Shown here one piece after another: positions 8,913 through 18,031 of a stretch of 64,000 bases of DNA. How positions within the stretch are numbered: the first letter of the stretch is position 1; each line of letters begins with the position of its first letter. The notes under the pieces were generated by a model that worked only from the letters and a program-made list of their open reading frames with translations, did not search any database and was not told the DNA's origin. Origin of the DNA: Parabacteroides distasonis ATCC 8503 (GTDB lineage: Bacteria; Bacteroidota; Bacteroidia; Bacteroidales; Tannerellaceae); the NCBI RefSeq assembly GCF_000012845.1, contig NC_009615.1:1821501-1885500 (forward strand). The letters run 5' to 3'. The translations under genes were made by a program, and so were the position numbers.

Positions 8913-8931
8913 CCAATAAATCATTTATATC

Positions 8932-10467
8932 ATGAAGAAACTAATAATCAGCGTTTGGGCATTTATCGCCCTTCCTTTATTCGCTCAACGAGACGCGAAT
9001 ATCCGTATTTATCTGGAGCAAGGTAACCAACAGATCAGTAAACATATTTACGGGCAATTCGCCGAACATCTAGGGAGTTGTATCTACGGTGGCTTATGGG
9101 TGGGACCAGAGTCCGACATCCCTAATACCCAAGGATACCGTACGGATGTCTTAAACGCGTTGAAGAAACTACAGATCCCGAACTTACGTTGGCCGGGCGG
9201 TTGCTTCGCCGACGAATATCATTGGATGGATGGAATCGGCCCCAAGGAAAATCGCCCGAAAATGGTGAATAATAACTGGGGAGGGACGATTGAGGATAAT
9301 AGTTTTGGAACCCATGAGTTCTTGAATCTATGTGAGTTATTAGGTTGTGAGCCTTACATCAGCGGAAACGTGGGAAGCGGTACGGTTGAGGAAATGGCTA
9401 AATGGGTGGAATACATGACCTCGGAAGGAGACAGCCCTATGGCCAACCTACGCCGGAAAAATGGCCGGGATAAGGCATGGAAAGTCAAGTTTTTCGGCGT
9501 TGGGAACGAGAGTTGGGGATGCGGGGGCAGTATGCGACCGGAATATTATTCCGACCTTTACCGTCGTTACTCTACGTATTGCCGTAACTATGATAGCAAT
9601 GTCTTGTTCAAGATCGCCAGCGGTGCCAGCGATTATGATTACAACTGGACCGAGACGCTGATGAAACAAATCGGCGGACGCATGGATGGTATCTCTTTAC
9701 ATTATTATACAGTAGGAGATTGGAACAATAAAGGCTCCGCTACCGATTTCAACACGGAGGATTATTACTGGACCTTAGGAAAATGCCTTGAGATAGAGGA
9801 TGTCGTTAAAAAGCATATCGCTATCATGGATAAATACGACCCGAAGAAAAATATAGCCCTCATGGTAGACGAATGGGGTACTTGGTGGGATGTGGAACCC
9901 GGTACGATCCCCGGCCATCTGTTCCAGCAAAACACGATGCGCGACGCTTTCGTAGCCGCTCTTACCCTACATGTCTTCCACAAATATACGGATCGGGTAA
10001 AAATGGCCAATATCGCACAGATTGTCAATGTATTGCAATCCATGATCCTCACGAAAGGCAAGGACATGGTGCTTACGCCTACTTACCATGTGTTCGAGAT
10101 GTACAAGGTTCATCAAGACGCTACCTTTTTGCCGATGGACTTAATCTGCGACAAGGAGAAAGTAAGAGACAACCGGGAAGTGCCGGTCGTAAGCGCCTCC
10201 GCATCCCGGGATTCGCAGGGTAAAATCCATATCTCGTTGGCGAACGTAGATCCCCGGCAAAGCGAGAACATCCATATCGACCTGCAAAACGTAACGATAA
10301 AGAGCGTGAACGGGCGTATCCTGACAGCGTCCTCCATAAACGACTATAACACATTCGATTCGCCGGAGAAGGTCAAGCCGGAAGTTTTCAAGGGAGCCAA
10401 GGTGGAAAAGGGAAAGTTAAGCGTCAGCCTGCCTCCCATGTCGATCGTCGTATTAGAAGTTTTATAA
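8932..10467 (+). CDS. Secreted GH51 alpha-L-arabinofuranosidase
   Basis: 511 aa. Signal peptide ALPLFAQ, so periplasmic or secreted. It removes terminal alpha-L-arabinofuranosyl residues from arabinan, arabinoxylan or their oligomers. GH51 landmarks: [10 protein letters not shown] near the N-terminus, [14 protein letters not shown] (substrate loop), acid/base Glu193 in GVGNESWG and nucleophile Glu314 in VDEWGTWW, followed by the C-terminal beta domain ending in [10 protein letters not shown]. It has its own promoter and no SusCD genes beside it, so it appears to be a stand-alone enzyme gene. Confidence 0.95.
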   Translation: MKKLIISVWAFIALPLFAQRDANIRIYLEQGNQQISKHIYGQFAEHLGSCIYGGLWVGPESDIPNTQGYRTDVLNALKKLQIPNLRWPGGCFADEYHWMDGIGPKENRPKMVNNNWGGTIEDNSFGTHEFLNLCELLGCEPYISGNVGSGTVEEMAKWVEYMTSEGDSPMANLRRKNGRDKAWKVKFFGVGNESWGCGGSMRPEYYSDLYRRYSTYCRNYDSNVLFKIASGASDYDYNWTETLMKQIGGRMDGISLHYYTVGDWNNKGSATDFNTEDYYWTLGKCLEIEDVVKKHIAIMDKYDPKKNIALMVDEWGTWWDVEPGTIPGHLFQQNTMRDAFVAALTLHVFHKYTDRVKMANIAQIVNVLQSMILTKGKDMVLTPTYHVFEMYKVHQDATFLPMDLICDKEKVRDNREVPVVSASASRDSQGKIHISLANVDPRQSENIHIDLQNVTIKSVNGRILTASSINDYNTFDSPEKVKPEVFKGAKVEKGKLSVSLPPMSIVVLEVL

Positions 10468-10505
10468 AAAGACGGACAATAACATGGCAATGTTTCTATA
10501 ATTAT

Positions 10506-10513
10506 TAACTTTG
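10506..10513 (+). promoter_or_regulatory. -7 promoter element for the nucleotidyltransferase gene
   Basis: TAACTTTG, perfect TAnnTTTG, 36 bp before the ATG at 10550. It falls within the upstream extension of the reading frame and so supports ATG 10550 as the start. Confidence 0.6.
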
Positions 10514-10549
10514 CCCGAAGAATTAAAAAACACATTAAAGAAACGCATT

Positions 10550-11452
10550 ATGAAACCTACATTATTTGTATTGGCAGCCGGAATGGGTAGTCGTTATGGA
10601 GGATTAAAACAATTGGACGGCCTAGGTCCCAATGGCGAGACCATCATGGACTATTCTATTTTCGATGCTATTCGTGGCGGGTTCGGTAAACTTGTATTCG
10701 TTATCCGCAAATCTTTCGAGAAAGACTTCCGTGAGAAAATCATCTCCAAATATGAGAACCATATCCCGGTTGAAGTCGTATTCCAAGATTTGAACGATCT
10801 TCCGGAGGGCTTCACTTGCCCGGAGGGACGTGAGAAACCGTGGGGAACCAACCATGCCGTATTGATGGGCAAGAAGGTTATCAATGAGCCTTTCGCCGTA
10901 ATCAACGCCGATGATTTCTACGGACGTGACAGCTTCGCCGTATTAGGCAAGCAATTGTCTGAGATGGATGGCAAGAAGAATGATTATTGCATGGTAGGCT
11001 ACCGTGTAGGTAATACGTTGAGCGAGAGCGGTTCCGTAGCACGTGGTGTTTGCGCCACGAACGAGGAAGGTTATCTGACAGGCGTCGTGGAGCGTACCGC
11101 TATCGAACGTATCGACGGAGATATCCAGTTTGTAGACGAGAACGGAAAGAAGGTCGTATTGGAAGAAAATACGCCGGTATCCATGAATATGTGGGGCTTC
11201 ACTCCCGATTACTTCGAGTATTCCGAGGAATATTTCAAGGAGTTCCTAAAAGCCAATATGGGTAATTTAAAGAGTGAATATTTCATCCCGTTGATGGTAA
11301 ATAAATTGATCACGGAAGGAACAGCCCGTGTGAAAGTATTGGATACAACCTCCAAATGGTTCGGCGTAACTTACGCGGCGGATCGTCAAGGCGTTGTGGA
11401 TAAGATCCAAGCCTTGGTAGACGCAGGCGAATATCCAAGCAAATTATTCTGA
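10550..11452 (+). CDS. Sugar-phosphate nucleotidyltransferase-like protein
   Basis: 300 aa from ATG 10550. N-terminal Rossmann-like nucleotide-binding motif FVLAAGMGSRYGGLKQL (about 5-21) is the pyrophosphorylase GxGxR signature, and GLGPNGETIMDYSIFDA follows as in the NTP_transferase fold. PFAVINADDFYG carries the DD pair that binds metal and nucleotide. It most likely joins a sugar-1-phosphate to a nucleotide, but neither sugar nor base can be predicted; this family is widespread in Bacteroidales without a clear assignment. Monocistronic, convergent with the alpha/beta hydrolase gene across a 22-bp repeat array. Confidence 0.8.
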   Translation: MKPTLFVLAAGMGSRYGGLKQLDGLGPNGETIMDYSIFDAIRGGFGKLVFVIRKSFEKDFREKIISKYENHIPVEVVFQDLNDLPEGFTCPEGREKPWGTNHAVLMGKKVINEPFAVINADDFYGRDSFAVLGKQLSEMDGKKNDYCMVGYRVGNTLSESGSVARGVCATNEEGYLTGVVERTAIERIDGDIQFVDENGKKVVLEENTPVSMNMWGFTPDYFEYSEEYFKEFLKANMGNLKSEYFIPLMVNKLITEGTARVKVLDTTSKWFGVTYAADRQGVVDKIQALVDAGEYPSKLF

Positions 11453-11503
11453 TTATAAGGTCCTTATGGCTGATTCCTCAGCAGGAAGTAACAGCCGTGG
11501 CCT

Positions 11504-11613
11504 AAGACTCTTATCGTATCACCCTTGTGAAGCGATCTTTTCACCTCTGTGAAGCGATCTTTTCACGGGGGTGATACGATCTTTTCACCTCTGTGAAAAG
11601 ATCAATACCTCCT
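11504..11613. repeat. 22-bp-period palindromic array (about 5 units), locus B
   Basis: Units start at 11504, 11526, 11548, 11570 and 11592, exactly 22 bp apart. The best unit is TGTGAAGCGATCTTTTCACC (11526 and 11548), a near-palindrome GTGAA-N2-GATC-N2-TTCAC. The 11504 unit holds the inverse version (ATCGTATCACC against GGTGATACGAT at 11570). The last unit is degraded after GATC. It lies between two convergent genes; it could fold as hairpins, but there is no T-run typical of an intrinsic terminator. Confidence 0.8.
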
Positions 11614-11654
11614 AATGAAAACGATACTATATATATTTCCATTACCCAAAAGAC

Positions 11655-12680
11655 CTAGTCCAAAGCTTTTGTATGTAACCATTCAGAAAGCAAATCCGCA
11701 ACCTCTATATTATTTAAATCCGACATAGGGAAATGGGTATTGCCATGTAATCCTACCTCCGGTAAATGAATAACGGTGACATCCCCACCCTGATCATTCA
11801 GCATTTTTGCCCATATCTTCATCAAGCGCAAACGGCGTGTCCATTCATATAACTCCGGACGCTCATCGGTTTCGGGTAAATTATCTCCATAATAAATGAC
11901 GATAGGGACCTTGGTATATTCCATGAATACGGACATAGGTACTTCAATGCCTTCCATTTTCTTGGAAAGCGTAATAAACTTAGCCTCCTCCGGCAATTGC
12001 CCTTCCGGAAAAGGAACCGCTCCACCCGGTTCGTATGATGCGATAGCCTTAATGTTTCTCGTCTTAAGCAATGTATTCCATCCAACGGGCCCGCCTTGCG
12101 AATGGGTAATAAATACGCCCGGGCCTATCTTGTCGAACAAAGCGGCGTAGGCATCCGAATAGACCTCAAAATCCGTCGTGCCAATAGTCGGCGTCATTTG
12201 ACGAAAGTATTGGTCCAAGGTTTCCTTATCCCGCTTAAACTGTACTCCTTCAAAATAATCCGGCCAGATACCTACACGAAAACGGTTAAACCAAACCTCC
12301 TCGTCAAACGCCGGAGAAATTGTCACGCTCTCCGTACCTCTACCGGCGTTCCCTCTACGAGGCTGATCGACAAGATAGACACAAAACCGGCGACGTAAGA
12401 AAATATTCTGGAAGCCCTCACGCCCGTCGGGTGTGGTTTCCCATGTCTTAGAAAACTGCCCTACACCATGGGCGAATACCAATGGGTATTTCCTCGCTCC
12501 GACCGGCTTTTGATAAAATACGTACGCATGGTCGCCATGAAAAGTATGCCCTAATGAATCAACCAAGACCGTACCTCCAACAGCGAAGCTGCCTTGCTCA
12601 TCCACCATCAGAACACGCTCATCTCGCTGTTTACATCCAACAAGCAAGAGAATGATACCAAGTATAAAAACAGGTCTCAT
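11655..12680 (-). CDS. Alpha/beta-hydrolase lipoprotein
   Basis: 341 aa. Lipobox LLVGC with Cys16, so probably exported and anchored. The core fold is recognisable: VFAHGVGQFSKTWE (oxyanion region), then ITHSQGGPVGWNTL with the nucleophile serine in a HSQGG elbow, and a late HLPEVGLHGNTHFP with the candidate catalytic His. Substrate unknown; related proteins are annotated only as alpha/beta hydrolases. It starts 17 bp after the aldo/keto reductase stop, so the two genes form an operon; a joint oxidative or xenobiotic role is possible but speculative. Confidence 0.85.
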   Translation of the reverse strand: MRPVFILGIILLLVGCKQRDERVLMVDEQGSFAVGGTVLVDSLGHTFHGDHAYVFYQKPVGARKYPLVFAHGVGQFSKTWETTPDGREGFQNIFLRRRFCVYLVDQPRRGNAGRGTESVTISPAFDEEVWFNRFRVGIWPDYFEGVQFKRDKETLDQYFRQMTPTIGTTDFEVYSDAYAALFDKIGPGVFITHSQGGPVGWNTLLKTRNIKAIASYEPGGAVPFPEGQLPEEAKFITLSKKMEGIEVPMSVFMEYTKVPIVIYYGDNLPETDERPELYEWTRRLRLMKIWAKMLNDQGGDVTVIHLPEVGLHGNTHFPMSDLNNIEVADLLSEWLHTKALD

Positions 12681-12697
12681 ATTTCCGATAGCTTAAT

Positions 12698-13861
<1,164 letters not shown>

Positions 13862-13897
13862 AACTTATGACCTTTCTAATTAATATTCCATTCACGG

Positions 13898-13905
13898 CAA
13901 AAATA
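13898..13905 (-). promoter_or_regulatory. -7 promoter element for the aldo/keto reductase operon
   Basis: Minus-strand TATTTTTG, perfect TAnnTTTG, 36 bp before the ATG at 13861. Confidence 0.6.
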
Positions 13906-13957
13906 CTACGTTCCTACATCCAAACATGTATCAAAACCACAGATAGACATACCAATT

Positions 13958-15232
13958 TCATCGGTCATACTCCTTATCCGTCACAGCCCGGAGCTGTACG
14001 GCATGATTCTCGATCGCATGTTCCGTAATGGTCATACACACGATAGAGCTACCCGGTGTCGCCCCATTCCAATGGCGTACATTAGGAGGTGTCACGATCA
14101 CATCACCCTTCCGGATCACACGTTTCTCTCCTCCTTCCTCTTGATAATATCCTTCTCCATCAAGTACTAACAAGGTTTGTTCGGCATCCGGATGGTAATG
14201 CCAGAAATTACGACTGTAAGGTTTGAATATAAAATGCGCGATCATCGTATTACCAGACTCCTTCAACAAGGAGACATAGACATCCCCCGTATTATACTCC
14301 GACGAAGCCTTTGCGTCAGCAGGGAAAATCAATGTCTCGGCACTTTGTTCACCCTCGCTAGAGCTGAGAGCTACAAGGTCAAAAGCTTCTCCCGGGGCTA
14401 AGACATGAACACGTTCCGGATTGAAGATACGCTCTTCTAGCATTTTAGGGTCGGCATTGAATGGTTTCATATCGGGAGCATCCACCGTTCCCCAATGAGA
14501 CAGGAGAAGCTGCGCTTTAGGATAAGCATTTGCGATCTTTATGGCTCCCTCCAATCCTATATGCCATGAATCATCCGAAAAATCAAAGAAAATCACGTCC
14601 GGGGCAGGTAATTCCAAGAACTCAGGAAGAAAGCGGGAATCTCCCGGTGCCCAAATTAAGCCATCCGGTGTTTTCATGAGGAAACCACAATAATCTTCAA
14701 CCTTAAATTCACGCGTATATCCCGGATACTCATTTTGCCACGTATGGTAAGCCGGAGTTAACTTGATAGAAATCGGACCAACATTAAAAGTCTCCCCGAT
14801 ACGATGTCCGAAAGAGTTCAAACCCTGTGCTTCCATCAAAGAATCCATGTAGAATGTAGAATGATATTCCCGGCATACAGAAGACATTTCCGTACAAGTA
14901 GGAACACTGTAATGATCATTGTCGCAATGAGTGATCAATACCGCATCCAAATGGGGAACATCTTTAGGGGCGATCGGCATATTTATTAACAAAGGCATAT
15001 CAAATCCCTTCAACATAGGATCGACCATCAAACACGTACCACGGCTATTAATCAGAAAGCCAGCGTTCCCCAACCAGCGTATAACCGTATGCCCGGTTGA
15101 CTCAAAAGCCTCTTTGCAGAAAGGTTGTGATGCAGGAGGGATGGCTTGACCCTTTTCATTATAAGAAAACTGAGCCTTTATGTTTAAGACAATCCCCCCT
15201 AAAATTAAAATAGCTAAGATACTTGCTCTCAT
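13958..15232 (-). CDS. Exported metallo-beta-lactamase-fold hydrolase fused to a cupin
   Basis: 424 aa. Signal peptide ending near NIKAQ. Residues about 45-290 form a UlaG-like MBL domain: VIRWLGNAGFLI, then the metal motif THCDNDHY, where Asp stands in place of the second His of the usual HxHxDH. Later ligands are probably AYHTW, APGDSRFL and LLSHWG. Residues about 310-410 form a metal-binding cupin (FWHYHPDAEQTLLVLDGEG, then GDVIVTPPNVRHWNG). A fusion of hydrolase and cupin suggests two steps on one small molecule, but I do not know the reaction. Single gene with its own promoter at 15267-15274. Confidence 0.85.
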   Translation of the reverse strand: MRASILAILILGGIVLNIKAQFSYNEKGQAIPPASQPFCKEAFESTGHTVIRWLGNAGFLINSRGTCLMVDPMLKGFDMPLLINMPIAPKDVPHLDAVLITHCDNDHYSVPTCTEMSSVCREYHSTFYMDSLMEAQGLNSFGHRIGETFNVGPISIKLTPAYHTWQNEYPGYTREFKVEDYCGFLMKTPDGLIWAPGDSRFLPEFLELPAPDVIFFDFSDDSWHIGLEGAIKIANAYPKAQLLLSHWGTVDAPDMKPFNADPKMLEERIFNPERVHVLAPGEAFDLVALSSSEGEQSAETLIFPADAKASSEYNTGDVYVSLLKESGNTMIAHFIFKPYSRNFWHYHPDAEQTLLVLDGEGYYQEEGGEKRVIRKGDVIVTPPNVRHWNGATPGSSIVCMTITEHAIENHAVQLRAVTDKEYDR

Positions 15233-15266
15233 AGTATATTGAATTTAGAGTTTTAAATTTCTATGA

Positions 15267-15274
15267 CAAAATTA
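15267..15274 (-). promoter_or_regulatory. -7 promoter element for the MBL-cupin gene
   Basis: Minus-strand TAATTTTG, perfect TAnnTTTG, 34 bp before the ATG at 15232. Confidence 0.55.
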
Positions 15275-15395
15275 CCTAGATTCAACATAAAACGATGTGC
15301 ACATATTACAGATGTTTGTAACGCTATTACGGTTTCCTACCAAAGAAATCATGTTTAGACCTATTCCTTTGATCATAGATATCGATATTTATTCT

Positions 15396-15403
15396 TATTT
15401 TTG
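15396..15403 (+). promoter_or_regulatory. -7 promoter element for the cyclophilin-dinB operon
   Basis: TATTTTTG, perfect TAnnTTTG, with TTTG at 15368-15371 upstream at slightly more than the ideal spacing. The ATG of the first gene is at 15430. Confidence 0.55.
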
Positions 15404-15429
15404 TCCATCTAAAACTAATAGAAATAAAT

Positions 15430-16101
15430 ATGAGACGGATTCTTACGATGTTGTTTGTTTCGGTATTTATGCTTTCGCTATGCCCGCTGCATGCGCAAGA
15501 GACTGAGACATTGGTGCTGATTGATACGGATATGGGTAAGATTAAGGTGAAACTGTTCAACGACACGCCGTTGCACAGGGATAATTTTATCAAGAACGTA
15601 AAAGAACACCGTTACGATGGATTATTGTTCCATCGGGTTATCAAGCAATTCATGATACAAGGAGGCGATATCAACTCGAAAGACGCTCCCTTGGACGCAC
15701 ATCTGGGCGACGGAGATCTAGATTACACCATCCCCGCCGAGTTCGTGTATCCGAAATATTTCCATAAGCGGGGAATGCTCTGTGCCGCACGTACCCCGGA
15801 TGAGGAGAATCCCGAGAAGGCCTCATCAGCGACTCAATTCTATATCGTAACCGGAAAGTTCTTTACGGAGATGGAGCTAGATAAGATGACCAAGGAGAAA
15901 GGCATCAAGTTTACGCCGGAGCAAAAAGAAGCCTATATGCTGGAAGGCGGAACGCCTCATCTGGACGGCAACTATACGGTGTTCGGAGAGGTTATACAGG
16001 GTATGAAAGTCGTGGATAAGATACAGTTCGTCGAGACGAACGCCGAAGACAGGCCCACGAAGAACATAAAGATCAAGTCAATGAAACTCATAGAAAAATA
16101 A
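15430..16101 (+). CDS. Exported cyclophilin-type peptidyl-prolyl isomerase
   Basis: 223 aa. Signal peptide ending LCPLHAQ, so the enzyme acts in the periplasm on folding envelope proteins. Cyclophilin core: LHRDNFIKNVKEHRYDGLLF, HRVIKQFMIQGGD (catalytic Arg and Phe), SSATQFYIVTGKFF and YTVFGEVIQGMKVVDKI. An insertion between the core strands (about 135-175) is typical of the Bacteroidales members. The next gene, 5 bp on, is a close paralogue without a signal peptide, suggesting a periplasm/cytoplasm pair from duplication. Confidence 0.95.
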   Translation: MRRILTMLFVSVFMLSLCPLHAQETETLVLIDTDMGKIKVKLFNDTPLHRDNFIKNVKEHRYDGLLFHRVIKQFMIQGGDINSKDAPLDAHLGDGDLDYTIPAEFVYPKYFHKRGMLCAARTPDEENPEKASSATQFYIVTGKFFTEMELDKMTKEKGIKFTPEQKEAYMLEGGTPHLDGNYTVFGEVIQGMKVVDKIQFVETNAEDRPTKNIKIKSMKLIEK

Positions 16102-16106
16102 GTAAA

Positions 16107-16871
16107 ATGGAAAATCAAGCAACTGAGACAAAGGTGCTTATGCACACCAACAAAGGAGATATAAAGTTGAAATTATATAACGACACGCCATTACATCGTG
16201 ATAACTTTATCAAGTTGGTAAAAGAAGGGCAATATAACGGCTTGCTGTTCCACCGTGTGATCAAGGATTTCATGATACAAGGAGGTGACGTAACTTCCAA
16301 GGATGCCCCAATGAACAAGCAACTGGGAGCGGGCGATCTGGGCTATACCGTTCCCGCCGAATTCCGTTACCCGAAATATTTCCATAAGAAAGGAACCCTT
16401 TGCGCCGCACGTACCGGAGACGAAGTGAACCCGGAAAAGGCCTCTTCCGCCTCCCAATTCTATATCGTAACGGGGAAAAAGTATTCGGAACAAGAGTTGA
16501 ACCAGATGGAAAAGCAACTGGAAGGCCGTCTGAAACAAGAGATATTCGCCCGCCTGCAAAACGAGAACAAGTCTAAGATCATGGAATTCTATCGCAGTGG
16601 TAACAAGGAAGAACTGGCGATCCTTCGTGATACCTTGATCGGCAAGACCGAGCTGGAGGCCGAGAAGCGGAAAGACGAGGTAAAGTTAAACCCGGAACTC
16701 CGTGAGGCTTACAAGAATGTAGGTGGCGTACCGTTCCTCGACAATCAATACACGGTTTACGGAGAAGTGGTGGAAGGCATGGATGTCGTAGACGCCATAC
16801 AGTCCTCCAAGACCAACAAGCAAGATCGTCCGACCGAGAATATCGTCATTAACTCCGTAGAGATCTTATAA
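16107..16871 (+). CDS. Cytoplasmic cyclophilin-type peptidyl-prolyl isomerase
   Basis: 254 aa, no signal peptide. Same landmarks as its upstream paralogue: LHRDNFIKLVKEGQYNGLLF, HRVIKDFMIQGGD, SSASQFYIVTGKKY and YTVYGEVVEGMDVVDAI. It differs by a longer charged helical insertion (about 130-200, QELNQMEKQLEGRLKQE and following) in the middle of the fold. It catalyses cis-trans isomerisation of Xaa-Pro bonds, presumably in the cytosol. Second gene of a probable operon with the exported cyclophilin and dinB. Confidence 0.94.
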   Translation: MENQATETKVLMHTNKGDIKLKLYNDTPLHRDNFIKLVKEGQYNGLLFHRVIKDFMIQGGDVTSKDAPMNKQLGAGDLGYTVPAEFRYPKYFHKKGTLCAARTGDEVNPEKASSASQFYIVTGKKYSEQELNQMEKQLEGRLKQEIFARLQNENKSKIMEFYRSGNKEELAILRDTLIGKTELEAEKRKDEVKLNPELREAYKNVGGVPFLDNQYTVYGEVVEGMDVVDAIQSSKTNKQDRPTENIVINSVEIL

Positions 16872-16937
16872 TGCGGTTATCGGCTTCATAAACCGACGAA
16901 GGGGCTTATCGCGAATATCAGTAATAAAAGAGCTATC

Positions 16938-18023
16938 TTGAGAAAGATCATACATATCGATATGGATGCCTTTTATGCCTCGGTGGAACAACGAGACAAT
17001 CCGGAGTTGCGAGGAAAACCCCTAGCGGTCGGGCATGCGGAGCAGAGAGGCGTAGTAGCCGCCGCTAGCTACGAGGCCCGGAAATATGGGGTACGTTCCG
17101 CCATGGCGTCTCAAAAAGCCAAACGTTTATGCCCGGACCTGATATTCGTACACGGAAGGATGGACGTATATAAATCCGTCTCACGCCAGATCCACGAGAT
17201 CTTCCACGATTATACGGATATCATAGAACCCCTTTCCTTGGATGAAGCCTTCTTGGATGTCACCGATAATAAACAAGGCATCTCTCTCGCTGTAGATATC
17301 GCCAAGGAGATCAAGAAACGGATCTGGGAAAACTTGAACCTGATAGCGTCAGCGGGAGTCTCCTACAACAAATTTCTAGCGAAAATAGCCTCGGATTATC
17401 GAAAGCCCAATGGATTATGCACCATCCATCCAAGCCAAGCCCTCGATTTCATAGCACGTCTTCCCATTGAGTCCTTTTGGGGAGTAGGCCCCGTAACAGC
17501 CCGGAAAATGCATACACTCGGTATCCACAACGGGCTGCAATTACGGGAATGTTCGGGGGAGATGCTTACCCGCCAGTTCGGAAAGGCGGGAATACTTTAT
17601 TATGAGTTTGCCAGAGGTATAGACAACCGTCCCGTAGAAGCGGTACGAATCCGGAAGTCGGTAGGTTGCGAGCATACGCTAGAAAAAGATATCTCCCGCA
17701 AATCCTCTGTTATCATCGAGCTTTATCACGTAGCGACCGAACTTATCGGCAGGCTGGAACGTTCCGGATTCAAGGGAAACACACTTACCTTAAAGGTCAA
17801 GTTCCACGATTTCAACCAAATCACGAGAAGCCTCAGCCGTCCGGAAGAGTTAACAACCTTAGATAAGATCCTTCCCTTGGCCAAGGAATTGCTGAAAGAA
17901 GTGGAATATACCGAGCATCCCATCCGACTGATCGGCCTATCCGTATCTAATCCCGTAAAAGAGGAGCCTCATACGAAAGACCGTTGGGAACAATTAAGTT
18001 TTGAGTTCAGCGACTGGAAATAA
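16938..18023 (+). CDS. dinB: DNA polymerase IV (Y-family translesion polymerase), TTG start
   Basis: 361 aa, normal for DinB. It copies past damaged bases at low fidelity. Catalytic landmarks: IHIDMDAFYASVEQ with metal-binding Asp8 near the start and SLDEAFLDVT with the second acidic pair; GVSYNKFLAKIASDYRKPNG and the helix-hairpin-helix FWGVGPVTARKMHTLGI follow, then the little-finger domain. Between the upstream stop (16869) and the core there is no ATG or GTG in frame, so TTG 16938 must be the start, which may keep translation low. It lies 66 bp after the second cyclophilin. The usual C-terminal beta-clamp motif may be QLSFEF near the end. Confidence 0.95.
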   Translation: MRKIIHIDMDAFYASVEQRDNPELRGKPLAVGHAEQRGVVAAASYEARKYGVRSAMASQKAKRLCPDLIFVHGRMDVYKSVSRQIHEIFHDYTDIIEPLSLDEAFLDVTDNKQGISLAVDIAKEIKKRIWENLNLIASAGVSYNKFLAKIASDYRKPNGLCTIHPSQALDFIARLPIESFWGVGPVTARKMHTLGIHNGLQLRECSGEMLTRQFGKAGILYYEFARGIDNRPVEAVRIRKSVGCEHTLEKDISRKSSVIIELYHVATELIGRLERSGFKGNTLTLKVKFHDFNQITRSLSRPEELTTLDKILPLAKELLKEVEYTEHPIRLIGLSVSNPVKEEPHTKDRWEQLSFEFSDWK

Positions 18024-18031
18024 TACTTGCC

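Noticed and set aside
16107..16871. Two cyclophilins as one gene broken by a frameshift
   Set aside because: Each has a complete cyclophilin domain, its own start, and a distinct N-terminus (signal peptide only in the first).
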